Notes: a model not told the origin generated them from the sequence alone. 64,000 bases of DNA from Lachnospiraceae bacterium (GCA_017553505.1 JAFZLD010000003.1:124001-188000), one strand, 5' to 3'; counted from the first letter of the stretch, positions 16,944 to 27,085 are shown. Numbers and translations are program-made.

Positions 16944-19802
16944 ATGGACAAAATCACACTGCACGACAGCACAGTCTCCGCTCAGATATTAGTGGAGAAG
17001 GAATCCGCATCCGGCATCAAGAAAGTAGCCGGCAAGGTCATGGCAGACCTTAATGCCATCACCGGCGGAAAGACTAAAGTTAAGGAATTTTCGGGCAAGC
17101 TCCCCAAGGCCGATGTTGCAATCGTTCCCTGTATCGTGGGCGAGAGCGCATTTCTTACTGAGCTTGAACAGCAAAAGAAAATCTCTCTTAAAGATGTAAC
17201 CGGTAAGTGGGAAGTCTACAAGTACATCCTCCTTCATACCGACGCGGTCAAGAACCTCTTAATCGTAGCCGGAAGCGACAAGCTCGGCACCATCTACGGT
17301 TTATTCAACATTTCCGAACTTTGCGGTGTTTCGCCCCTTTGCTACTGGGCCGATTCCGTAATCCCTAAGAAGAACACACTTAAGATTGAAATAGATACCA
17401 AGGCCACCAAGGAGCCGAGCGTTAAGTTCCGTGGCTTCTTTATCAACGACGAGTGGCCCTGCTACGGCAACTGGACCATGGAGCACTTCGGCGGCTTCAA
17501 TGCCAAAATGTACGACCACGTATTTGAACTGCTCCTTCGTCTCAAAGGCAACTACCTCTGGCCCGCAATGTGGTCCTCAAGCTTCGCATGGGACGGCCCC
17601 GGCCTTGACTCTTACAAGCTTGCTGACGAGTACGGCATCTACATCGGCAACTCACATCATGAGCCCTGCCTTCGCGCCGGCGAGGAATACAGACAGGTAC
17701 GCGGCCCCAAGAGCATCTACGGCGACGCCTGGAACTACCACGCCAACACCAAGGGAATCACCCGTTTCTGGAAGGACTCTCTTGACGAGCGCGGAATGTT
17801 CACCTCAATGGTAACCGTCGGCATGCGCGGCGAGGCAGACTCCACCATCTTAGGTGCCAACGCCACCCTTAAGGACAACATCGACCTCTTAAAGGACGTT
17901 ATCACCTGTCAAAAGAAACTGATTAAAGAAACCGAGAAGAAATACAAGAAGACCTTCCCTCAGGTGCTTGCACTCTACAAGGAAGTTGAACCTTTCTACT
18001 ACGGTGACAAGGACACCGAAGGTCTCGTAGACTGGGATGTTCTCGATGACGTTATTCTTATGCTTTGCGAGGACAACCACGGCTACTTAAGAACCGTTCC
18101 CGACGACAAGATGCGCAAGCATCCCGCAGGCTTCGGTATGTACTACCACGTAGACTACCACGGCGATCCTATTTCCTACGAATGGATTAACTCATCGCCC
18201 CTCGCTCTTATGTGGGAGCAGATGACCCAGGCGTATGAATATGGCATTAAGAGCGTATGGATTCTTAACGTAGGTGACTTAAAGCACAACGAATTCCCGC
18301 TTACTTACTTCTTGAATCTCGCATACGACTTCGACAAGTACGGCACCAAGGCACCCAACACCTGCTTTGACTACACTAAGAAAGCAGTGGACACTTTCTT
18401 TGGCAACACTCTCTCAGAGGAGAACGTTACCGAGGCAGCTGAGATACTTACAGAAACCGTTCGTATCAACGGATACAGAAGACCTGAGGCTCTCAATCCC
18501 ATGATTTATGACGCCTGCCACTTCGGCGAGGCAGAGACTATGCTTAAGCGTCTCGACACTCTCGAAGCCCGCCTCAAAGCATTCGAGAAGAAGCTTAAAG
18601 GTGATGCAAAGCGCGCATGGTACTCCCTTACCGGATTCCAGACCAGAGCCACCATCGCACTTATCCGCATGCACTTATACGGCGGAATTAACCTCTTACA
18701 GGCTCATCAGGGACTCAAGAGCGCAAGCGACTACGCAAGACTTGTCGACAAGCAGATTGCTGAAGACAAGGCCCTCAAGAAAGAATGGGCAGACTTCGAA
18801 AATCATAAGTGGCGCGGTATGGAGCTTGCAAGCCACGTAGGCTTCACCAAGTGGAACGAAGACGGCTCCAGATACCCCTTAAAGATATTCGTAGAGCCCT
18901 TCGACAGACCCAGACTCTACGTTACCAGAACCGATGACGAGAAAGTATATGACAAGGTATACGGCCCCGTAATGCGTATCAAGGCCAACGACTTCGAGTT
19001 CGCAGAAGGCAAGACCGTTTCCATCCGCCTCTCCAACATGGGCGTAGGCAAGCTTAAGGCCAGAGTCGAGATGCCCAAGTGCAAGTGGCTTTCAATGGAC
19101 ATTACCGGCGAGCCTTTTGAAATCGAGACAGACAAGGTGGTTACTTTTACCTGCAACCGCTCCAAGCTTACAGAGGCCAAAGAAACCGCACTGGTAAGCA
19201 TTATCGGTGACGACACCAAGGTAGAAGTTGAGTTCACCGCCTGCGACAACACCAAGGACGCTCCCAAGGGCGTATTCCTTCCGGGACGTTTCGGATATTC
19301 AATCCTTGCCAAGGACTACGCGGAGAAATCCGCACCTGCAGGCAGTAAGTGGCTTGAACTTAAGGACTACGGCGTATATGATAGTGCCATGAAGTGCTTC
19401 CCCGTACTTACCAAGTACAAGAAAGGCGAAGAGCCTTCACTTACCTACAAGGTATACGCACTCGAAGACGGCGAATACACTTTACAGGCAGACTTTACAC
19501 CTACCAACCCGCTCTCCAGAACCGGCAAGCTTCGTTACGGCGTAGCGGTTAACGGTAAGTCTGCAGGCGAGTACAACACCGTTCCGAACGGTTACAGAGC
19601 CGGCGTAGCGGTTGACAAGATCTGGTCACAGGGCGTACTTAACCACCGTCGCAGCTGCACTTCTAAGGTCAGCCTCAAGAAGGGCGTTAACGAGATAACC
19701 CTTCTTTTGAAGGACCCCGGACTTGTACCTGCCAAGCTTTATTTGTACACAGAGAATCCTCCGACATCCTACTTCGGAATGCCGGAAAGTAAGAGAAAAT
19801 AG
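16944..19802 (+). CDS. GH115 xylan alpha-1,2-glucuronidase
   Basis: 952-residue glycoside hydrolase family 115 enzyme. GH115 enzymes remove (4-O-methyl)glucuronic acid from xylan, including from internal xylose units. Recognised by the central barrel region LWPAMWSSSFAWDGPG, LADEYGIYIGNSHHEP and VWILNVGDLKHNEFPLTYF, plus the GH115-type C-terminal domain. The N-terminus MDKITLHDSTV has no signal peptide, so it should act inside the cell on imported oligosaccharides. It is 18 nt upstream of a GH3 gene and shares its transcript. The length is normal for the family. Confidence 0.92.
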   Translation: MDKITLHDSTVSAQILVEKESASGIKKVAGKVMADLNAITGGKTKVKEFSGKLPKADVAIVPCIVGESAFLTELEQQKKISLKDVTGKWEVYKYILLHTDAVKNLLIVAGSDKLGTIYGLFNISELCGVSPLCYWADSVIPKKNTLKIEIDTKATKEPSVKFRGFFINDEWPCYGNWTMEHFGGFNAKMYDHVFELLLRLKGNYLWPAMWSSSFAWDGPGLDSYKLADEYGIYIGNSHHEPCLRAGEEYRQVRGPKSIYGDAWNYHANTKGITRFWKDSLDERGMFTSMVTVGMRGEADSTILGANATLKDNIDLLKDVITCQKKLIKETEKKYKKTFPQVLALYKEVEPFYYGDKDTEGLVDWDVLDDVILMLCEDNHGYLRTVPDDKMRKHPAGFGMYYHVDYHGDPISYEWINSSPLALMWEQMTQAYEYGIKSVWILNVGDLKHNEFPLTYFLNLAYDFDKYGTKAPNTCFDYTKKAVDTFFGNTLSEENVTEAAEILTETVRINGYRRPEALNPMIYDACHFGEAETMLKRLDTLEARLKAFEKKLKGDAKRAWYSLTGFQTRATIALIRMHLYGGINLLQAHQGLKSASDYARLVDKQIAEDKALKKEWADFENHKWRGMELASHVGFTKWNEDGSRYPLKIFVEPFDRPRLYVTRTDDEKVYDKVYGPVMRIKANDFEFAEGKTVSIRLSNMGVGKLKARVEMPKCKWLSMDITGEPFEIETDKVVTFTCNRSKLTEAKETALVSIIGDDTKVEVEFTACDNTKDAPKGVFLPGRFGYSILAKDYAEKSAPAGSKWLELKDYGVYDSAMKCFPVLTKYKKGEEPSLTYKVYALEDGEYTLQADFTPTNPLSRTGKLRYGVAVNGKSAGEYNTVPNGYRAGVAVDKIWSQGVLNHRRSCTSKVSLKKGVNEITLLLKDPGLVPAKLYLYTENPPTSYFGMPESKRK

Positions 19803-19820
19803 ATTAGGAAGGAAATTCTT

Positions 19821-21965
19821 ATGGAAATCAACAAAAACGACACAAAGGTTGCTCAGTACAGAGCAAAGGCCATGGCGCTCGTAAGTCAGATGACTCTCGA
19901 AGAAAAGGTGTCTCAGACACTTCATCCCGCGGCATCCATCGACAGACTTCACATCAGCGCTTACAACTGGTGGAATGAGGCTCTTCACGGGGTAGCAAGA
20001 GCGGGTATCGCTACGATTTTCCCTCAAGCTATCGGCCTTGCAGCTACCTTCGACGAGGACTTCCTCGAAGAAATCGGTGACGCAGTTTCCACAGAAGGAC
20101 GAGGCAAGTACAATATGCAGGCTCGTCGCGGCGACACTGACATTTACAAGGGCCTTACTTTCTGGGCTCCCAACGTTAACATTTTCAGAGATCCCCGCTG
20201 GGGCAGAGGCCACGAGACATACGGTGAAGATCCTTACCTTACTTCCCGCCTCGGCGTACGCTTTGTAGAAGGTATTCAGGGTCACGATGAGGACCACTTA
20301 AAAGCAGCCGCATGTGCGAAGCACTTCGCTGTTCACTCCGGTCCCGAAGACATCCGTCACGAGTTCAATGCCATAGCAACCAAGCAGGATATGGCAGAGA
20401 CTTACCTTCCCGCATTCAAGGCGCTTGTTACAGAGGCTAAGGTTGAGGCCGTTATGGGCGCATACAACCGTACCAACGGTGAGCCCTGCTGCGGTTCCAA
20501 GACTTTGCTTAAAGATATTTTGAGAGATAAATGGGGCTTCAAGGGCCATGTTACCAGTGACTGCTGGGCTATCAAGGACTTCCACGAAGGCCACCACGTT
20601 ACCAAGACACCCGTTGAGTCTGTAGCACTTGCCATGAACAACGGTTGCGACTTAAACTGCGGTAACATTTTCATTTACTTAAAAGAAGCTGTTGAGACAG
20701 GCCTCGTGCCCGAGGAACGCCTCGACGAAGCTTTGATCAATCTCTTTACCACAAGATTTAAGCTCGGCATTATGGGCGACGATGAGACTGCTTTTGACAA
20801 CATTCCTTACAATGTTGTAGACAGTAAGCCCATGCACAAGCTCAATGTCAAGGCTGCCAAGAAGTGCGCGGTTCTCCTTAAGAACGAAGGCGGACTCCTT
20901 CCCCTTGATAAGTCCAAGATTAAGAACATCGCAGTTATCGGTCCCAACGCCAATAACCGACGTGCTTTGGTAGGTAACTACGAAGGCACTGCTTCCAGAT
21001 ACGTAACTGTTCTTGAAGGCATGCAGGATTATCTCGGTGATTCGGTACGTGTATTTACCTCCGAAGGCTGCCATCTATGCAAGCCCAAGTCACAGGACCT
21101 TGCTGTGGAGAACGACAGAATTTCCGAGGTGAAAGAAATCTGCGACCTCAGCGACGTTGTGGTATGCGTAATGGGTCTCGATTCAGGTCTTGAAGGAGAA
21201 GAGGGCGACCAGGGTAACCAGTTTGCCAGCGGCGACAAGCCGAACCTTTTACTTCCCGGACTTCAGTCCAAGGTTCTTGAAGCAGCCAAAGCAAGCGGCA
21301 AGCCTGTGGTACTCGTAGTACTTTCCGGTTCCGCACTTGACCTTTCATGGGCAGACGATAACATCCCCGCAATTATTGAGGGATGGTATCCCGGCGCACA
21401 GGGCGGTCAGGCAATCGCTGAATTACTCTTTGGTGACGCTAACTTCGAAGGTAAGCTTCCTATCACCTTCTACTACTCGACCGACGATTTACCTTCCTTT
21501 ACCGACTACAGCATGGAAGGTCGTACTTACAGATACATGAAGAAGGATGCGCTTTATCCTTTCGGATACGGCCTTTCCTACACCTCTTACGAGACATCCG
21601 GCTTGAAGCTTAGCTCCGACACCATCACCGACGACGGTATCGATGTTGAAGTTATGGTCAAGAACACCGGCAAGATGGCAGGTCGCGAGACAGTGCAGGC
21701 ATACGTTAAGATTAATCCCGACGCATCCCTTAAGCACGTTCCCAACTTCTCCCTTAAGGGCATCAAGAAACTTAACCTCGATCCCGGCGAAGAAAAGAAA
21801 GCAGTCATCCACCTTCCCAAAGAAGCATTTGCTCTCGCGGACGAGAACGGTGAATTCGTAATCCACAAGGGCACCGCTACAATCTACGTAGGCGACAGCG
21901 CTCCGGATGCACGAAGCGTTGCACTTACAGGTAAGGCACCGCTTTCCGCAGACATCACTTTATAA
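19821..21965 (+). CDS. GH3 beta-glycosidase, beta-xylosidase type
   Basis: 714-residue family 3 glycoside hydrolase without a signal peptide. It has the GH3 N-domain (YNWWNEALHGVAR, FRDPRWGRGHETYGEDPYLTSR), the nucleophile aspartate D247 in VTSDCWAI, and the C-terminal domain with VVCVMGLDSGLEGEEGD. A fibronectin-III-like tail starts near residue 590 (TVQAYVKINPD). The WNEALHGVAR phrase and the GH115 partner favour xylosidase over glucosidase. AGGAAGGAAA precedes the ATG. Second gene of the GH115 operon; a terminator follows directly. Confidence 0.9.
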   Translation: MEINKNDTKVAQYRAKAMALVSQMTLEEKVSQTLHPAASIDRLHISAYNWWNEALHGVARAGIATIFPQAIGLAATFDEDFLEEIGDAVSTEGRGKYNMQARRGDTDIYKGLTFWAPNVNIFRDPRWGRGHETYGEDPYLTSRLGVRFVEGIQGHDEDHLKAAACAKHFAVHSGPEDIRHEFNAIATKQDMAETYLPAFKALVTEAKVEAVMGAYNRTNGEPCCGSKTLLKDILRDKWGFKGHVTSDCWAIKDFHEGHHVTKTPVESVALAMNNGCDLNCGNIFIYLKEAVETGLVPEERLDEALINLFTTRFKLGIMGDDETAFDNIPYNVVDSKPMHKLNVKAAKKCAVLLKNEGGLLPLDKSKIKNIAVIGPNANNRRALVGNYEGTASRYVTVLEGMQDYLGDSVRVFTSEGCHLCKPKSQDLAVENDRISEVKEICDLSDVVVCVMGLDSGLEGEEGDQGNQFASGDKPNLLLPGLQSKVLEAAKASGKPVVLVVLSGSALDLSWADDNIPAIIEGWYPGAQGGQAIAELLFGDANFEGKLPITFYYSTDDLPSFTDYSMEGRTYRYMKKDALYPFGYGLSYTSYETSGLKLSSDTITDDGIDVEVMVKNTGKMAGRETVQAYVKINPDASLKHVPNFSLKGIKKLNLDPGEEKKAVIHLPKEAFALADENGEFVIHKGTATIYVGDSAPDARSVALTGKAPLSADITL

Positions 21966-21972
21966 TTAATAG

Positions 21973-21997
21973 GCGCCGGTAATTTGCCGGCGCTTTT
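21973..21997 (+). terminator. Terminator of GH115-GH3 operon
   Basis: GCGCCGG (21973-21979) pairs with CCGGCGC (21987-21993), followed by TTTT. Confidence 0.85.
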
Positions 21998-22043
21998 CTA
22001 TGCCCTTTTTTATCCTAAAACGCCCCCACTATCACCATTAATT

Positions 22044-22071
22044 TGGCAACATAAGAGCCATTATTTTGCCA
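22044..22071. repeat. Lone inverted pair in the 21998-22246 intergenic region
   Basis: TGGCAA (22044-22049) and TTGCCA (22066-22071) are separated by 16 nt. The geometry resembles one unit of the periodic arrays, but it occurs once. Nothing else is seen in the remaining 250 bp except the promoter-proximal AT-rich stretch before the lipoprotein gene. Confidence 0.3.
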
Positions 22072-22246
22072 TACATTCTGTATATTTCAGGCGCCGTAAG
22101 CCTTATTCTTTATACGAATGAAAACCGCATACGGGACATGAATTTCTGAGAATAAAAAACACTTTTAAAATCATACAAAATAAGCTATATTAGAGATTCG
22201 GGTTTCTCGGAGTGGTTTCAATATATGGATAAAGAGAGGAAAGAGT

Positions 22247-23656
22247 ATGAAAAAGAAAGCGGTTATTTGGGGATTAATCGTTGCCATGTGCTTAAGCGCA
22301 TGCGGTAAGAGCGAGCCCGCGGGAACTGATGCGAAGAGTGAGGCATCCGTTACATCGGCAGTATCTGCCAAGACATTGGTTTCTACCGAGACCGACGTAA
22401 CCAATGATGTCGACACTGAAGCTTCCGTCGACACAGAGAAGAAAGAGGACAAGGCAGATTTTTTTGCTATTCGTCCCATCACAAGCGTTTCAAACGAAAT
22501 GCCTGAAGGAATTTATACTCCCGGCGAGACATCCACATATTTGTCTGATGACCTCGCAAGATGCAAGAAGAACGGCTGTACCATGTTGGTGGATTCAGAA
22601 ACGTGGCCTTCTTTGGACAGAGACTACTACAGAAAGACGTTCCCTCATTCTATCGTAGAGACCTGCGAAAGCACTAAGAAGGGCGAGACTTTCAGGGAAA
22701 TGATAGAGCGCGTAAGCTACTCCCTTAAAGAGATGTTCTTAAAGGACGACCTCTACGCAGGTCACGAGAACGAGCTTAGCAGCGTATGCTTTTCCGAGGA
22801 CGGCAAGCGCGCCTGCCTCATGTATTATGAGGCCAAAGAAAAAGTTGCTTACGTCACCATCTTTAAGCACGTAGCGCACAAAGAAAGCAAAAAGGGCGAA
22901 GTAACCGATTACTACATGTATATCATTACCGGCGAGAAGTTATCTAACATCGATGATGCGGACAAATTCTATGAAGAGGTTGCAACCCTCGGTGTGTATT
23001 TCGACGGAGAAGTTTCTGCGCAGGCGTCTGCAGAGCCCGAGAAGATTCCCGGAGGCGTTAAGGATATTTACGCTGTGGACAAATGGCGCGTAGACGGTAC
23101 CGGCAAGGAATACTCGGCGACTGAATTGGTGCTTCACAATAGTGTCGGACAGGCGTGGATCAACCGCAATTGCGAAGATACAGGGTTTGTAGATTACAGC
23201 AAGACCGAATTCAGAGGCGGAAACGGCCTCGGTACGGAAGACTTCACCATTACCGACGATACCTGGCACGTTTTTGAGAATGAATTCACGCAGAAAATAG
23301 GCGGAGAGAAGATTGATAATCTTTCATACAACAATGAGTATTATTCATCCCTTGAAGATTTCTTTGCCTACTATCAGAGCTTGTTCTTTTACGATGGTAA
23401 GGATGCCCGCGGATACTATAAGTACCTTGTGTCCGAGGACGGCAAGAACGGTATCTCAATTTTTAATACGAGCTATGCGGGAAGAAGCAACGATACTGAA
23501 GTAAACCTGTATCAGCAGGTAGGAACTTGCAAGAAATCAGGCTCTGAGGAAGAGCTTCCAGTTTACAGGATTGTGACATTCCACATGGGCGAAGGCGACA
23601 ACTCCGACGTGTTTTATGCAAGACTGGAGATACTCGGAATACACTTTAAGAATTAA
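22247..23656 (+). CDS. Lipoprotein of unknown function
   Basis: 469 residues with a lipoprotein signal ending LSAC (cysteine at residue 19), then a Thr/Val/Asp-rich linker of about 50 residues with repeated SVDTE-like pieces. The rest is a soluble domain rich in aromatic and charged residues (ICYSLKEMFLKDDLYAG region, NSVGQAWINRNCEDTGFVDY). The product is expected on the outer face of the membrane. I recognise no family. It is monocistronic between the GH3 terminator and a bidirectional terminator. AAGAGAGGAAAG upstream of the ATG is the ribosome site. Confidence 0.8.
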   Translation: MKKKAVIWGLIVAMCLSACGKSEPAGTDAKSEASVTSAVSAKTLVSTETDVTNDVDTEASVDTEKKEDKADFFAIRPITSVSNEMPEGIYTPGETSTYLSDDLARCKKNGCTMLVDSETWPSLDRDYYRKTFPHSIVETCESTKKGETFREMIERVSYSLKEMFLKDDLYAGHENELSSVCFSEDGKRACLMYYEAKEKVAYVTIFKHVAHKESKKGEVTDYYMYIITGEKLSNIDDADKFYEEVATLGVYFDGEVSAQASAEPEKIPGGVKDIYAVDKWRVDGTGKEYSATELVLHNSVGQAWINRNCEDTGFVDYSKTEFRGGNGLGTEDFTITDDTWHVFENEFTQKIGGEKIDNLSYNNEYYSSLEDFFAYYQSLFFYDGKDARGYYKYLVSEDGKNGISIFNTSYAGRSNDTEVNLYQQVGTCKKSGSEEELPVYRIVTFHMGEGDNSDVFYARLEILGIHFKN

Positions 23657-23680
23657 TTTTCGGAATATCGGAATAACAAG

Positions 23681-23711
23681 AAAGGACAACCCTACGGGCT
23701 GTCCTTTTTAA
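23681..23711. terminator. Bidirectional terminator
   Basis: AAAGGACA (23681-23688) and TGTCCTTT (23700-23707), with an inner CCC/GGG pairing, are followed by T's on the plus strand and preceded by A's. It serves the convergent lipoprotein and membrane-protein genes. Confidence 0.8.
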
Positions 23712-23715
23712 ATAC

Positions 23716-24726
23716 TTACTTATATTCCATAAGAGCGAACAGCGGCTTAACCACCACTACTTCGTCATATTCTTTCTGACTTACTTTCACGGAAGGTCCG
23801 AGGGCCTTTAGGTCTTCTTTGACCACGGTAAGGGCTTCGTCGATCGTTACCGCGCGACCCATTTTAATGGCGCGAATCAAGCGATCCATAACAATCGGAT
23901 GTGCGTAGTACGCAGGCACCGGGAAACCGTTCTTGGACTCAACGTAGTCGGACTGAATCTTTAACGCTTTTTCCCATTCCTCCTCGCCGAACTTCTTGTT
24001 GCGCCGGCCCGAGGGCAATACGCGCGTTGCCATGGCAAAGAAGATAGCCGCGAAGCCGAAGAGTACGAAGTACACCGAACCGTTCATAAGATGATTAATC
24101 CACGCATATGCGCCCCACACAGCGGATGCGAGACCTGCCACGAGAATGAGCACCGCGAGGAGCTTATACGTAGGATTGATGGAATCCAGCGTCCGTTTCT
24201 GCTTGGCGCAGTACGCAAGATTGTCAGCCTGCCCTGCCCTCTGCAAAAGAAAGCTCTTGGCCTTCTCAAGTCTCTCAACGCTCTCCGAAGCTTCTGTAGA
24301 CAACTCCTTAAGATACTTTTTCTTTTCCTCCTCCTCAGCCCTACGGAGGCGTTCCTCGGCCTCCACGCTGTGGGTGGGAATCTCGGGATGATCCTGCTCG
24401 ATGCGACGTAAGAGTGCGTCCACATCGTCCTCTATCTTAAAGTTGCACTGTTTCTCACGACCGTTTTTAAGTTGTACCACGAGATAAGGGATTGAACCGA
24501 ATATGCCTTTGCCGGAGAATCCGCCTTTGCTCATGGCTACCCGCTTGAACACGCGGGCTATATCTTCATACTTAACGTAGAATATTCTGTCTATGTAGAA
24601 ACTGTTTAAATACAGCGCCTTTTCACCGATTCCGCAAGGACCGGCGTGGAGGCATTTTCTTTTGTCCAAAGAAAGTGCCTCGCGGTCCATTGTGTTCTCA
24701 GTAAGCGCCTTAGGTGCTATTAACAT
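23716..24726 (-). CDS. Membrane protein with coiled coil, unknown function
   Basis: 336 residues. The N-terminal about 120 residues resemble a small globular domain (IFYVKYEDIARVFKRVAMSKGG). A charged coiled-coil stretch (about 125-165, ERLRRAEEEEKKKYLKEL) follows, then two membrane helices (LAVLILVAGLASAVWGAYAW and VYFVLFGFAAIFFAMATRV), and a C-terminal cytosolic part ending KPLFALMEYK. I cannot assign a family. It begins 15 nt after the cstA stop, so it is the second gene of a cstA operon and may modulate or accompany pyruvate or peptide uptake; that is inference only. Confidence 0.75.
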   Translation of the reverse strand: MLIAPKALTENTMDREALSLDKRKCLHAGPCGIGEKALYLNSFYIDRIFYVKYEDIARVFKRVAMSKGGFSGKGIFGSIPYLVVQLKNGREKQCNFKIEDDVDALLRRIEQDHPEIPTHSVEAEERLRRAEEEEKKKYLKELSTEASESVERLEKAKSFLLQRAGQADNLAYCAKQKRTLDSINPTYKLLAVLILVAGLASAVWGAYAWINHLMNGSVYFVLFGFAAIFFAMATRVLPSGRRNKKFGEEEWEKALKIQSDYVESKNGFPVPAYYAHPIVMDRLIRAIKMGRAVTIDEALTVVKEDLKALGPSVKVSQKEYDEVVVVKPLFALMEYK

Positions 24727-24741
24727 TTAGGCTCTCACTTT

Positions 24742-26211
24742 TTAGTTTTCTTTTTTAGCTCTCTTTGTAGCAAGAAGGAATAATACAAGGAAAAGAATAG
24801 CTACGATGATACCGCCGGGATAAGCGATAGTCGTATTCTGCTTGAAGTACGGAATGAGGCCGAGGCACTCGGGTGCCATCAGGAAGTATGTAGCCGATAC
24901 CGCACTCATGAAGGTTGCGGGAACTACGGTTACCCAGTAGTTCTTCTTATTTTTGAAGAGATACATGGATGCTGCCCAAAGAACGATCATAGCAAGCGTC
25001 TGGTTGGTCCAGCTGAAGTATCTCCAGATGATTGAGTAATCGATGAATCCGAGGGTGTTGCCGTATCCGAGGATAGCGCCTACGCCGAGTACGGGGATAC
25101 AGAGTTTAAGACGATTGGACATCTTAGCCTGGTCGAGATCCATCCAGTCTGCAAGAGTAAGACGAGCGGAACGGAAAGCCGTATCACCGGAAGTGATAGG
25201 ACAAGCGATAACGCCGAGCATCGCAAGAACGATACCAATGCCGCCCATGGTCTTTGTGCAGATTTCGTAAACGCTTGTTGCGTTACCGCCACCTACCTCA
25301 ACGAGCTTCTCACCGCCGTAAACAGCACAGCCTGCAGCTGCCCATACAAGAGCTATAATACCTTCGGCTACCATTGCGCCGTAGAATACGAAGCGACCCT
25401 GCTTCTCACTCTTTAAGCATCTTGCCATAATAGGGCTCTGAGTTGAGTGGAAACCGGAGATAGCGCCGCATGCAACGGTGATGAACATGAAGGACCAGAT
25501 AGGGGTTGCCTTCGGATGCATGTTCTTAAAGTTGCTCCAGATTTCGGGCATCACATATTCACCCTTAGCGGTACCGATGATTGTACCTGCAGCGACACCG
25601 ATTGCCATGATAATAAGGCAGATGCCGAATACGGGATAAATACGTCCGATAACCTTGTCAACGGAGATGAATGTTGCGATGAAGTAGTAGACCAGAATGA
25701 TGGTCAGCCAGAACACGGGATTAACTAAAATACCGGTAACACCGTTGTTGGCAAAAAGAGTTTTTAACAAGCCGGCAGGACCTACCGCAAAAACGGTACC
25801 TACCATAACCAAAAGGATTACGGCGAAGACTCTCATTACATTCTTCATACCCTTGCCAAGGTATACACCTGTAACTTCGGAAATAGAATCGCCGTTGTTT
25901 CTCTCGGAAAGCATTCCGGAGAAATAGTCGTGTACAGCACCTGCAAAGATGGTACCGAATGTAATCCAAAGGAATACAACGGGACCCCATTCAGCACCTG
26001 TCAACGCACCGAAGATCGGTCCGAGACCTGCTATGTTTAAAAGCTGTACAAGGAATAATTTCCACTGAGGCAGTACAACGTAGTCAACGCCGTCATTGAT
26101 AGCCACAGCGGGTGTTTCTCTGTCATCAGGTCCGAGCGTGCTCTCTACGAACTTACCGTAGGTAAAGTAGCCGATAATCAGAACCGCAAGACATAAAAAG
26201 AAACTGATCAT
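24742..26211 (-). CDS. cstA: CstA-family carbon starvation/pyruvate transporter
   Basis: 489-residue polytopic membrane protein with many hydrophobic helices. It has the family segments NIAGLGPIFGALTGAEWGPVVFLWI, here in part GPIFGALTGAEWGP, and SGFHSTQSPIMARCLKSEKQG. Further conserved pieces are ACPITSGDTAFRSARL and WRYFSWTNQTLA. CstA-type proteins of E. coli transport pyruvate and have been linked to peptide use under starvation. This one is shorter than E. coli CstA (about 700), as is common in Clostridia. GAGGAGGG lies just upstream of the ATG, and a 7-bp hairpin sits upstream of that in the leader. Confidence 0.92.
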   Translation of the reverse strand: MISFFLCLAVLIIGYFTYGKFVESTLGPDDRETPAVAINDGVDYVVLPQWKLFLVQLLNIAGLGPIFGALTGAEWGPVVFLWITFGTIFAGAVHDYFSGMLSERNNGDSISEVTGVYLGKGMKNVMRVFAVILLVMVGTVFAVGPAGLLKTLFANNGVTGILVNPVFWLTIILVYYFIATFISVDKVIGRIYPVFGICLIIMAIGVAAGTIIGTAKGEYVMPEIWSNFKNMHPKATPIWSFMFITVACGAISGFHSTQSPIMARCLKSEKQGRFVFYGAMVAEGIIALVWAAAGCAVYGGEKLVEVGGGNATSVYEICTKTMGGIGIVLAMLGVIACPITSGDTAFRSARLTLADWMDLDQAKMSNRLKLCIPVLGVGAILGYGNTLGFIDYSIIWRYFSWTNQTLAMIVLWAASMYLFKNKKNYWVTVVPATFMSAVSATYFLMAPECLGLIPYFKQNTTIAYPGGIIVAILFLVLFLLATKRAKKEN

Positions 26212-26239
26212 AATCTAAAACCCTCCTCTTCACTATATG

Positions 26240-26262
26240 TGTGGGGCTTATACCCCCCCACA
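26240..26262 (-). promoter_or_regulatory. Hairpin in cstA leader
   Basis: On the minus strand TGTGGGG (26262-26256) pairs with CCCCACA (26246-26240) around a 9-nt loop, ending about 10 nt upstream of the ribosome site. It could influence translation; there is no direct evidence. Confidence 0.4.
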
Positions 26263-26464
26263 ACGAGAGGAAACATAACCCCATCCAAGAATAATTTTAT
26301 GGCCGGGACAATTGTTAATCAATTTGTATTTTCACGGAAAATTAATAGAATTTTTGTGCAATTTTAATGTAGTCGGTTTTATGCGCTCAAATGCCCGAAA
26401 ATCCTTTACTTCAGCGCTTTAATGTGTTATAAAATATTAGACAGATTTTACGGAGGAACTAATT

Positions 26465-27070
26465 GTGAATATAGTATGTTTGGACCTTGAAGGCGTATTG
26501 GTGCCTGAGATTTGGATTGCTTTTTCCAAAGCAAGCGGAATAGATGAGTTAAAAAGAACCACGAGAGACGAGCCCGACTACGATAAGCTCATGAAATGGA
26601 GAATCGGAATCTTAAAGGAGCACGGCCTCGGACTTAAGGAAATTCAGGACACGATTGCCACAATCGATCCCCTTCCCGGAGCCAAGGAATTCCTTGATAA
26701 GCTTCGTGAGAAGACTGAGGTTATTATTATAAGTGATACCTTTACTCAGTTTGCGAAGCCCCTTATGAAGAAGTTAGGCTTCCCCACAATCTTCTGTAAT
26801 ACGCTTGAAGTAGCGGAGAGCGGCGAGATTACGGGCTTTAAGATGCGAATCGAGCAGTCCAAGCTTTCTACCGTTAAGGCGCTTCAGTCTATCGGATATG
26901 ACACGATTGCAGCCGGCGACAGCTATAATGACCTTGGCATGATTCAGGCTTCCAAGGCAGGTTTTCTTTTCAGAACAACAGATAAGATTAAGGCCGATTA
27001 CCCTAATCTTCCCGCGTTTGAGACTTACGACGAGTTCTACGATGCAATCGTCAATGCACTTGATGAATAA
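26465..27070 (+). CDS. thrH: ThrH-like phosphoserine phosphatase/homoserine phosphotransferase
   Basis: 201-residue HAD-superfamily enzyme. Motif I is DLEGVLVPE (nucleophile aspartate, with the ThrH-specific glutamate), motif II is the ISDT serine/threonine region, and motif III/IV is AAGDSYNDLGMI. ThrH of Pseudomonas removes phosphate from phosphoserine and can move it to homoserine. The length and the PEIWIAF opening match that family. The start is a GTG with GGAGGAA 7-8 nt upstream. Monocistronic, with a clear terminator. Confidence 0.9.
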   Translation: MNIVCLDLEGVLVPEIWIAFSKASGIDELKRTTRDEPDYDKLMKWRIGILKEHGLGLKEIQDTIATIDPLPGAKEFLDKLREKTEVIIISDTFTQFAKPLMKKLGFPTIFCNTLEVAESGEITGFKMRIEQSKLSTVKALQSIGYDTIAAGDSYNDLGMIQASKAGFLFRTTDKIKADYPNLPAFETYDEFYDAIVNALDE

Positions 27071-27085
27071 TGATTAAGAACCCCC

